From a virus, in the IMG/VR virus record IMGVR_UViG_3300034066_000842, positions 1 to 20,619 of that record: a DNA stretch of 20,619 bases. One strand, given 5' to 3'. The translations under genes were made by a program, and so were the position numbers. Below, piece after piece: positions 5,257 through 12,847 of this stretch. The first letter of the stretch is position 1. Each line of letters begins with the position of its first letter. The notes beneath the pieces were generated by a model that searched no databases, was not told the DNA's origin, and saw only the letters and a program-made list of their open reading frames with translations.

Positions 5257-5841
5257 TTAAGTCGAGTCCCTTGCTTCTTGATTTTCTAAGTTAGATATTC
5301 CTTTAGATTTTTTAACGGAGGTAGCACCATCTGCACAATCAATTAAACCTCCAGCAAAATTTAATGTATTTTTGCCAACTACTTCACATAATCCAGAAGA
5401 GAAAAATTTTGCTACTGAAGATGCATTAAGTTCAATATTTTTAGAACGAATAATTACTTTTTCATTAGCATCAATATTTACAAATCCACTTTTGTTACTA
5501 TCACCATTTGCTCTAATATCAATATTTTTTGCTTCCATCATTATTCTACCATTTGGAGCACGAATAATGATATCCCCATCAACAGCATTTAAAACAAATG
5601 ATACATTTGTTACTGGATTATTACCACACCAAATCTGATAGACTCCAGGACATCTATTAATTGTTCCACCAGCCATAGTCCCAGTAGACATAAGCTGCAT
5701 ATAATGTTCCGCAGCAGGTGCTGGAGGACCATTACGTATCATTACACCAGCAACATGATTATTAATATTAATGTGCCCAAATTTTATTTGCCCATAATCA
5801 TTACCAAGTTTTAATGGATTATGTATTTTAGCCTTTGTCAT
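5257..5841 (-). CDS. Beta-helix central spike protein (like the gp5 C-terminal needle)
   Basis: 194 aa. After an N-terminal globular part (residues 1-80, with QIKFGHININNHVAGVMIRN), residues about 85-165 form short repeats such as DGDIIIRAPNGRIMMEAKNI, followed by VNIDANEKVIIRSKNIELNA. The alternation of hydrophobic residues with G/N/D turns at about 8-residue spacing is that of the triple-stranded beta-helix in T4 gp5 C-terminal and VgrG needles. It starts at TAATG overlapping the stop of the gp5-like OB protein by 1 nt, so the two products are made together. T4 encodes both parts in one gene; here OB domain and needle are separate genes. The trimeric spike role is inferred from this arrangement and the repeats. 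Confidence 0.75.
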   Translation of the reverse strand: MTKAKIHNPLKLGNDYGQIKFGHININNHVAGVMIRNGPPAPAAEHYMQLMSTGTMAGGTINRCPGVYQIWCGNNPVTNVSFVLNAVDGDIIIRAPNGRIMMEAKNIDIRANGDSNKSGFVNIDANEKVIIRSKNIELNASSVAKFFSSGLCEVVGKNTLNFAGGLIDCADGATSVKKSKGISNLENQEARDST

Positions 5842-8174
5842 TAAACTTTACCCACACAATCTACTACTCTAATAATATTGACATTTTTGGGAACTTCACC
5901 ATCAGTATCATCACCAAATCTACTAACACAAAATATAGGATTCAATTTTGCATTATAACCTGTTTCAGAATTAATGTAAATATTTGGTCTTTCAGTAAAT
6001 CCTTTTCCACCATCAATAATATTAATTCCAGTTAATACACCAAATGGTCCAAAAATTGGTTCTACAACAGCTCCACCAGTATTTGGTTCTATGACAATTT
6101 TATCTTCACTAGAATAATTTATACCAGCATTCTCAATATCAATACCACAAAGATATAAAATTACAGGATAAGAACCAACATTAATTCTTGGGAAAGATTT
6201 AAAATCTGTTCCTCCACCAATACCAGTTCCAGGTACAGAAATATTATTAGATGCAGTATCAGTTCCAGCAAATCCTATACTTGAACTACCAGTACTACTT
6301 CCAGCAATTCCAATATTAGTAGGATCAAAATTAGTAGGATTATTAGAACCTCCACCCAAAACGGCAATAGTGTTCAATATAGTCCTATCTTCTGGCCTAA
6401 TTACTCGATCACCACCTCTTAACTCTGGAATTATTTCTTCACCTGGATCATAAGGAAGATCATAACTACCACTAGATCTTTGAACAATTGTTTGATTATT
6501 TGTTGCCCACGTTCTCCCATCACCACCAAGATCTCCATTTGGTGAGGGTAAATATCCATACCCTTCATCTAAAATAACTACATTTGATACGGACCCAGTT
6601 CCATTTCCACTACCATCATCATCAATTACAACTCTACCTCTACTACCTTTACCTTTTCCACAAGGATCTTTAAAATTAACATATGGTGCTTCAGTATATC
6701 CAAATCCACCTGCAATTATATCAACACCCAATAAATCTCCAGAAGCACTTATTATAGCATTTCCTATGGCACCAGATCCACCACCACCCCAAATTTGAAC
6801 TGCGGGGGGACCACAAAATACTGGTCCAGTATTACAAGCATCAAATGCAGATCCTTTACCAGAAATCATGTTGGAGAAATTAATATTCAAATCATCAATA
6901 CTGGATAACCCAGATACACTAGCAGCAATACCTTTAGCCTTACTTATAATAGAATCGAAATCAAAAATAGATCCAGGTTCTCCAGCTTCAAATATATCCC
7001 ATTCTTTAGCTTGTGGGCATTCTTGTTTTTCATCACATAAGAAAAATCCAAGAATCGCTTTAAGAAGTCCAAGAATACCATCAGCGATACTAAAAACTGT
7101 ACCCAAAATAGAAGATAAAGTTCCAAGTATTTTATCTACTAGTCCACTAACAAGACCCAATATATTACCTAATAAATTGGCAATAAAGTTTTCAACTACA
7201 CATTCAGGAACAGTGATAAATTTATCAAAAGCATTAAATAAAAATCTACCAACCATTTTAATTAGATTGGCAATTAACTTATTAAACAAACAAATTATTA
7301 ATTCTACAACAGTATCTTTTGCAGCTTTTACTTTATCTCTATCTGGTGGATTTACCAAATAATAAAGTTTTTTTGTTTTATCATTTATTTGTTCCAAAAC
7401 ATATTTTCTAATTTCTTCAAATACCCATTTGAGTGCTTTAGAAATAAATTTTGCCGCTTTGTCAATTAATTTTTGAATGTAAGCTTTTTTATCAGCAATC
7501 CAACCTTGTGCAGAATTTTGCCATCTTTTCAATTGACTTTGAACTTTTTCAATATCTTGTATTAAACCTTGAATTGATTTTTGAATTCCTCTTAAAGGAA
7601 TTTTTTCACAGTCTGATGGTGCTGCTACAGCAAATTTAGGTTCATTTAATATGTCTAAATCAGAAATACTCCAAATATTTGGATAATTTATTCCTTCTAA
7701 AGGTAATCCCTTTGCTAAAGGTACATCATATCCAGCGACAATATCTTCAGGAGTATATCCACTGTAAGGAGTAAATGCTGCGTCAGATGGTTGAGTTTTT
7801 ACTAATTCTGTTTGATCATTATTTACTTTAACACCCAACATTATGGGATTGGTTTTTGTAGAGGGACTTCCCCAAATACCCCAAACTCTAGTTCCTTGAG
7901 TAATTCCAGGGGTTATTCCAGTACCTTTATGCCCAGATCCCATAATAGTTGTAGGGACTTCAATCCAAGGAAGAGCAGAATCTGGAAGTATTTTTTTATC
8001 CGCAGGATGAACATGTTGTATTCTCACCTTGACACGATAAGCCCAATTTTGTAATTGCTCTCTAGTTTCAAGACCCTCATCATCTCTGGGCCATTCACTT
8101 CTAGGTGCAACAATTCCTTCCCATATTAACCATGGTTTATCCGATTCAAATAAAAAAGATCCAGCAAATTCCAT
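5841..8174 (-). CDS. 5: Baseplate hub protein with gp5-like OB domain, lacking lysozyme
   Basis: 777 aa. Residues about 44-117 resemble the OB-fold domain that caps T4 gp27: VKVRIQHVHPADKKILPD, LPWIEVPT, GTRVWGIWGSPS, PIMLGVK. No lysozyme motif follows. Instead residues 195-275 are charged helix, 285-380 are strongly hydrophobic (LIANLIKMVGRFLFNAF; LLGNILGLVSGLVDKILGTL), and 460-777 are Gly-rich beta repeats of the type G-V-x-I-x-x-x-G-x-G-Y-x-x-x-P (at about 483, 532 and 715). The gene lies between the gp27-like hub and the beta-helix spike, as expected for a hub/spike adaptor. The gene number is by analogy with T4; only the N-terminal domain supports it. The hydrophobic block is unusual for a hub protein. 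Confidence 0.75.
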   Translation of the reverse strand: MEFAGSFLFESDKPWLIWEGIVAPRSEWPRDDEGLETREQLQNWAYRVKVRIQHVHPADKKILPDSALPWIEVPTTIMGSGHKGTGITPGITQGTRVWGIWGSPSTKTNPIMLGVKVNNDQTELVKTQPSDAAFTPYSGYTPEDIVAGYDVPLAKGLPLEGINYPNIWSISDLDILNEPKFAVAAPSDCEKIPLRGIQKSIQGLIQDIEKVQSQLKRWQNSAQGWIADKKAYIQKLIDKAAKFISKALKWVFEEIRKYVLEQINDKTKKLYYLVNPPDRDKVKAAKDTVVELIICLFNKLIANLIKMVGRFLFNAFDKFITVPECVVENFIANLLGNILGLVSGLVDKILGTLSSILGTVFSIADGILGLLKAILGFFLCDEKQECPQAKEWDIFEAGEPGSIFDFDSIISKAKGIAASVSGLSSIDDLNINFSNMISGKGSAFDACNTGPVFCGPPAVQIWGGGGSGAIGNAIISASGDLLGVDIIAGGFGYTEAPYVNFKDPCGKGKGSRGRVVIDDDGSGNGTGSVSNVVILDEGYGYLPSPNGDLGGDGRTWATNNQTIVQRSSGSYDLPYDPGEEIIPELRGGDRVIRPEDRTILNTIAVLGGGSNNPTNFDPTNIGIAGSSTGSSSIGFAGTDTASNNISVPGTGIGGGTDFKSFPRINVGSYPVILYLCGIDIENAGINYSSEDKIVIEPNTGGAVVEPIFGPFGVLTGINIIDGGKGFTERPNIYINSETGYNAKLNPIFCVSRFGDDTDGEVPKNVNIIRVVDCVGKV

Positions 8175-8177
8175 TTA

Positions 8178-8390
8178 TTAACTTTCGTATATTCTACATT
8201 CAGGAGCATCAGGATTTTCATCACAAAATAATTCTAAAGGAGAAGGATCGTGATCATCATTTGGATGATTTTCTTTATATGATTCTAATGACTTCAATTC
8301 ATCTTCGGTGTGACGACGACATTGAGGAGAAGTTAAAGGATCATCAAGAATTTTTTTATCCTGTTCAATATGTTGATTGATGGTATCCAT
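8178..8390 (-). CDS. Small conserved hub-operon protein, 70 aa, unknown function
   Basis: 70 aa beginning MDTINQHIEQDKKILDDPL. It is acidic, His-rich in the middle (HPNDDHDPSPLELF) and ends CDENPDAPECRIYES. Residues 1-45 look like a helical pair (the HIEQDKKIL and RHTEDELKSLESYK segments). It contains three Cys (CRRHTE, FCDENP and ECRIYE), so a metal site is conceivable, with the Asp/His-rich linker as additional ligands, but this is speculation. It is placed between the gp27-like and gp5-like genes with gaps of 5 and 3 nt. I recall similar proteins in the same place in cyanomyoviruses, suggesting a hub assembly or adaptor role. Confidence 0.75.
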   Translation of the reverse strand: MDTINQHIEQDKKILDDPLTSPQCRRHTEDELKSLESYKENHPNDDHDPSPLELFCDENPDAPECRIYES

Positions 8391-8395
8391 GATTT

Positions 8396-9667
8396 TTACC
8401 TTGGTTTTCTTCCAAATGAATCACGAACCAAATTTATCTTTGTTAGAGTTGAACTTGGTGTAATGTGAAAACATATATCTGATATCATATATATACCACT
8501 TAATTCCTTGTCTGCCATAATTGTGTCCTTTTCACCTTGTTCTGGGAAATCACAAAAAACTAAATCACCAGCTCTTAATGAACAATCTCCTGGAATAATA
8601 ATACTTAATATCAGAGTAAAAACCTGATTATATCTCATAGAAGATTGAATAAGAACATTATTAGAATCTAAATTTTCTTTTGTCGATTTTTGAAGTTGAG
8701 CCTTACTATTGTTTGCTGGTTCGGGTAAATGCCCAACATCCATTCTTTTATAAGATCTTCTAGTTGCACCCTCAAAACCTTCACCTAATTTGGGAGACTC
8801 TAATCCACCAAGTTCTTCCTGCTGTTCTGATGACAATTGCTTAGTGGTTTTAAATTTATCTGTATATGGATCAAACGATTCCATTTTACTTTCATAAGAT
8901 CCCATAATCAAATTAGACATTACATCAATTGTTTTGCTGGCATCATATCTTAATATTTTAGCATCATATCCTGGTGGAAGTAATGTAGTTCCATTAAAAA
9001 TATATTTTTTTACGGGTTCTTGTTCAAATAATTTATCTATAGATTTAAATTTAAACCCATCATAAGTTTCAAATAAAAAATATCCAGCAGAAGTTCCAGA
9101 TGACCCACTAGGAACTGATAATTTTGCAACCTCTGTGGCAAGTTTAAATGGTTTTTTACCTCCACCAATAAAATTATATTTGTTTACGGTTGTATCTACA
9201 TCTATAATTTTATCAGTTTTTATGTTATCTCTCAGAATTCTCATTACAGATTCTGATATTTCTCCATCAAATCTTCGATAAACTTCAGAGTTTGTAAATT
9301 GATTCGTCAGATATTCTTTACTTACAATATCTAAAGTAAATACTGCATTTTGTCTATCTGAAAAAATATTTCTAATTTTAGATACATATAATTCATCAAA
9401 TTTTAATACATTTCCATAATTATCTTCAAACTCAAGTTCAACCTTTTCAAATCCAGATAATTTTAGTCCTTCTAGAACAGTTTTATTATTTGCAGCATTT
9501 CCAGTATCAATAATTGTAACAGAAACCGTTACTGTATGTTCTAACACACTCTCATAATAATCAAACAACACAACACCAGCAGACACATCACAAGAACCAC
9601 TTCCTCTATTAGAGTAAATGATAAACTTTTTAATATTAGCAGATTGTGCTTCTTTATTTGCGGTCAT
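8396..9667 (-). CDS. 27: Baseplate hub protein, gp27-like
   Basis: 423 aa. The N-terminal part (residues about 10-125: IKKFIIYSNRGSG, YESVLEHTVTVSVTI, ELEFEDNYG, IRNIFSDRQNAVFTLDIVS, YLTNQ) matches the barrel-forming architecture of gp27/gpD hub proteins, where tandem beta-barrels build the ring under the tail tube. It continues with an EVYRRFDGEISESVMRIL helix and a second strand-rich region (GYFLFETYDGFKFKSI, about 196-211). The C-terminal part (YNQVFTLILSIIIPGDCSLRAGDLVFCDFP) resembles the barrel seen in hub proteins that bind the spike. T4 gp27 is 391 aa, so the length fits. The first 4 nt overlap the 1060-aa gene. Assignment is by pattern and position, with no alignment run. Confidence 0.7.
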   Translation of the reverse strand: MTANKEAQSANIKKFIIYSNRGSGSCDVSAGVVLFDYYESVLEHTVTVSVTIIDTGNAANNKTVLEGLKLSGFEKVELEFEDNYGNVLKFDELYVSKIRNIFSDRQNAVFTLDIVSKEYLTNQFTNSEVYRRFDGEISESVMRILRDNIKTDKIIDVDTTVNKYNFIGGGKKPFKLATEVAKLSVPSGSSGTSAGYFLFETYDGFKFKSIDKLFEQEPVKKYIFNGTTLLPPGYDAKILRYDASKTIDVMSNLIMGSYESKMESFDPYTDKFKTTKQLSSEQQEELGGLESPKLGEGFEGATRRSYKRMDVGHLPEPANNSKAQLQKSTKENLDSNNVLIQSSMRYNQVFTLILSIIIPGDCSLRAGDLVFCDFPEQGEKDTIMADKELSGIYMISDICFHITPSSTLTKINLVRDSFGRKPR

Positions 9668-12600
9668 GCTAGTGCCGATTCGATACTATTATCTATGTGT
9701 GCGGATCTTCCAATAGTAGGAATTTTTCCACCAGATCCAATAGTAGATGTAGATTTAATTCTCTCATGTATTGGAAGTATTACAACTTTCATTCCAGTAG
9801 ACTCATATGATGCTTGTGATTTTATACTTTCTGGAGCATAAGATTTTTTATTTACTTTTGATATTTTTGCAGATGGTTTCATATCATGCATTTTATTTCC
9901 CATCTCATTCATTGCTTCAAAAGTTTCTCTTCCAAATAAACTAACTGCTTTTGAAGACATAACCATTTCGTTTTTATGAAGCATACCAACACCACCATCA
10001 CCAGTATATCCACCTTTTTTAAAAGCAACATGCACATGATCATAATGAGCAGCATTTGTATTGGAAGGATCTCCACCAGCCCATTTAGATTTTGAAGGAG
10101 GACCCCAATGCGTTAAAGGAACTTTTTTACCCCCAGATATTCCAAATCCAAGAGGAGTATATATCAATTCTTGTACAGAACTTCCATATCTTTTAACAAT
10201 TTCTTTTGCCAATGCAAGTTGTTGTGAAGTTCCCAGTCCTTTACTATCATTCGAAAAATCCATTGCTCTACCAACACCATGAAATCCTCTAGAACCTGGG
10301 CGATAAGATGAAAATAATGGTACTCCCATACTTTCAGCTAAAGATCTCACTGATTGCAAACTTCCTTGTTGAGATCCCATCTTCATATTTGGATCAATAT
10401 TTCCACCAGTAGATGGTTTATATACCGTAATCGCTGGAGATCCTGAAGCTCTTTGTGCAGCGTTTAAATATGACTTGTAGGCACCACTTTTATAAACTGA
10501 CCAGGCAGAAAATCCCTGACTTTCTTTTGTTTTTTTAGCAGCATGTGCATTAATTACGGGATCTTTTAACTGTTCATAATTCGAAATTCCAAATTGTTTA
10601 AGTCTTTCTGGTCCAAGACTATCAATCATATTAATTTGCCATAATCCATAAGAGTTATCTCCAGTAGCTCGATTATTATTATGTGCGTTCGAATTTCCAC
10701 CAGATTCTGCCATAGCAATTGCAGCCATAATTACGGCATCAGATTGACTAAATCCAGCACCTTTAGCTAATCCAACAAGTTGTTCAATACTTATTTGACC
10801 CCTCGATAAAGTTCCAGCAGCGAGTTCTCCATCCATCCCCACAGTAGAATCTCCAGTAACAGATCCAGCAGGAGGTGTTTTTTCAGACTCTAGTTTAATA
10901 GAATTTAAAATTATATCAGATTGCCTTTCTACAAATTGTCTAAACATTCCAGCAACAGAATTTCCAACTCTTTCACCAAAATTTAATTTATCATTTGACA
11001 ACATAGTAGGAACTATTCCACCATTAGCCATTGCTAAAATAGATCTTGCAGTATCATTAACTGCTATATCAGCATTTGCATCAATCAATTGCTGAATAAC
11101 GGAACCAAAAGCATTTCCAACTCGGTCATAAAAATTTTTGTTTGGTTTTTGACCCATTACAAGATCAACACCAACGCCCATAATTTGTCCAAAAAATGAA
11201 CTGTTTGGTTTTTTAAGCTCACTAGACGCAGTTGTTAAAACCCTCAAAGAGCTCATTTGTTGAGAATTTTTTGGATCCTCTGGATTAAATACTTTTTCTA
11301 TTACATCTCTTCCACCAACATCTTTACCAATTTGAACTGGTCTTTCAGATATTTTGGGTGGTTTTGGTTTTGTTCGTTTAAATGTTCTTTGTATTTTTCC
11401 ACCTACTTGCTTTCCACTTCGTGTAGATATTTGTCCACCCTTAGCACGTCCTTCAATTTTTTCAGGTCTTTGATAAGCAGTAATTGTTTCATATAAACTC
11501 ACACCCAATTGGTCACCAATCAATCCACCTAGTAGTCCACCAATTGCAGCACCAGCACCAGCACCAATTAAATTACCAATAATTGGAACTACACTTCCAG
11601 CAACACCACCAACAGTACCACCCAGCCAAGTTCCAAGTGCTTGCCCAACTCCAGCACCAACTGCACCCGCAGTTGCTTTCCCTAAAGGTTCACGTAAAAC
11701 AAAATATCTAAAAGCAAAATCAACTAAAGGTCCAATAATTGGAAATCTACCAAGTGCCTTAGTAGCACCACTAGCAATTTTTGCACCACCTTTACCAAAA
11801 GTTCTTGCTGCAAATCTATTAGCAGTTCTTCCAATTCCCCTTCTTCCAACTTGTCCTGCAGTTTGCCCATCTCCAGCAAGTCCAGAAATATTTCTGCGAT
11901 TAAATAATCCTCTTGGTTGAAATCTTTTCTTAACTTCTTTAAATGCTTGTGAAGAATTTTTACCAGAATCTCTTAGTTCTTCATAATATCTTGCTGCACT
12001 ATTACCAAATTTTCTTTCAATTAATTTTGCTTCTTTACCACGATTCAAATAACGATTGAGTCTATCATTTGCTGGTAATTGTTTCCCTCCACTAATACCT
12101 TTTTGATTACCAAATCCACCTTTTGGTTTCTTTTTACCCATTCCAAAATCAGTTCCACCTATGGTGGACATTCCAGCAATTATAGCAAGATTAATAAATG
12201 TGTTTAATTGTCCAGAGAATTGATCAAATGTTTTTTGGAGATTTTCCCCACCAATATTTTTGATAGTATCTCTAACTTTATCATAAACACCATATCCAAT
12301 TTCAATAAAACTGACTAGTTTATCAGCCATTCCACCAATAAAACTTTCAATGAAAGTTATTGCTGGAGTTAATTTTTTACTGAACTCAATTATTTGTGGA
12401 AGATATTTTACTAATCTTACTAAAACAAATCCAAGTAAAGTGCTAGTGACAAAATTTTTAATACTATCAAGTAATCCCAGTCTTTTAGTGGGAATAGATA
12501 AACCTCCAGGGAGTGATTTATCTTTTTTTTGTTCTAAAATGTTCTCTTTTTTTACCCTTTTTTTATTTTCTAATTCTTTACTCTTACCAATTAGCGTTTT

Positions 12601-12846
12601 CTTTTGTAAATCTAAACTTTTTTTTAAAATATCTTCTATAGATATTACTTTTTCTTTTATTATTAAAATATCTTTGTTTAAATCTTTATTAGATTCTTGT
12701 TGCTCAAGTTCTTGAGGAACTGGTGCAGTATCTCTATACTGTACGTTCTTTGCAGGTACTAAAAATCGAGTAGCATTACTATAAGATGCCTTTTTATTTT
12801 CTTCTTTAGAAGATGGTAATAATTTTTTAGGATCTAATACAGCCAT
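9664..12846 (-). CDS. Second tape-measure-like tail protein with lytic transglycosylase and M15-type peptidase domains
   Basis: 1060 aa. Residues about 45-120 are coiled-coil-like and Lys/Glu-rich. Residues 125-230 are hydrophobic helix (TLLGFVLVRLVKYLPQIIEF). About 395-455 is an Ala/Gly-rich membrane-like stretch (PIIGNLIGAGAGAAIGGLLG). Residues 690-800 resemble a transglycosylase/lysozyme fold: MAAIAMAESGGNS with candidate catalytic Glu714, then YGLWQINM. Residues 845-945 resemble a peptidase M15-like domain: GFHGVGRAMDFS supplies His856 and Asp863, and HYDHVHV supplies His937 and His939, the usual zinc set. A following GEM/NEMVMSSKAVSLFG motif is typical of tape measures. The protein would be carried in the tail lumen and released to cut peptidoglycan. 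It overlaps the gp27-like gene by 4 nt. Confidence 0.75.
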   Translation of the reverse strand: MAVLDPKKLLPSSKEENKKASYSNATRFLVPAKNVQYRDTAPVPQELEQQESNKDLNKDILIIKEKVISIEDILKKSLDLQKKTLIGKSKELENKKRVKKENILEQKKDKSLPGGLSIPTKRLGLLDSIKNFVTSTLLGFVLVRLVKYLPQIIEFSKKLTPAITFIESFIGGMADKLVSFIEIGYGVYDKVRDTIKNIGGENLQKTFDQFSGQLNTFINLAIIAGMSTIGGTDFGMGKKKPKGGFGNQKGISGGKQLPANDRLNRYLNRGKEAKLIERKFGNSAARYYEELRDSGKNSSQAFKEVKKRFQPRGLFNRRNISGLAGDGQTAGQVGRRGIGRTANRFAARTFGKGGAKIASGATKALGRFPIIGPLVDFAFRYFVLREPLGKATAGAVGAGVGQALGTWLGGTVGGVAGSVVPIIGNLIGAGAGAAIGGLLGGLIGDQLGVSLYETITAYQRPEKIEGRAKGGQISTRSGKQVGGKIQRTFKRTKPKPPKISERPVQIGKDVGGRDVIEKVFNPEDPKNSQQMSSLRVLTTASSELKKPNSSFFGQIMGVGVDLVMGQKPNKNFYDRVGNAFGSVIQQLIDANADIAVNDTARSILAMANGGIVPTMLSNDKLNFGERVGNSVAGMFRQFVERQSDIILNSIKLESEKTPPAGSVTGDSTVGMDGELAAGTLSRGQISIEQLVGLAKGAGFSQSDAVIMAAIAMAESGGNSNAHNNNRATGDNSYGLWQINMIDSLGPERLKQFGISNYEQLKDPVINAHAAKKTKESQGFSAWSVYKSGAYKSYLNAAQRASGSPAITVYKPSTGGNIDPNMKMGSQQGSLQSVRSLAESMGVPLFSSYRPGSRGFHGVGRAMDFSNDSKGLGTSQQLALAKEIVKRYGSSVQELIYTPLGFGISGGKKVPLTHWGPPSKSKWAGGDPSNTNAAHYDHVHVAFKKGGYTGDGGVGMLHKNEMVMSSKAVSLFGRETFEAMNEMGNKMHDMKPSAKISKVNKKSYAPESIKSQASYESTGMKVVILPIHERIKSTSTIGSGGKIPTIGRSAHIDNSIESALA

Positions 12847-12847
12847 T

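Noticed and set aside
6868-7362. 164-aa plus-strand frame
   Set aside because: It lies wholly inside the gp5-like gene on the opposite strand; its Ser/Ile/Leu-rich composition is what the reverse complement of the hydrophobic helix region produces.
12350-12715. 121-aa plus-strand frame rich in Phe, Ser and Leu
   Set aside because: It is the mirror of the Lys/Glu-rich coiled-coil region of the 1060-aa protein.
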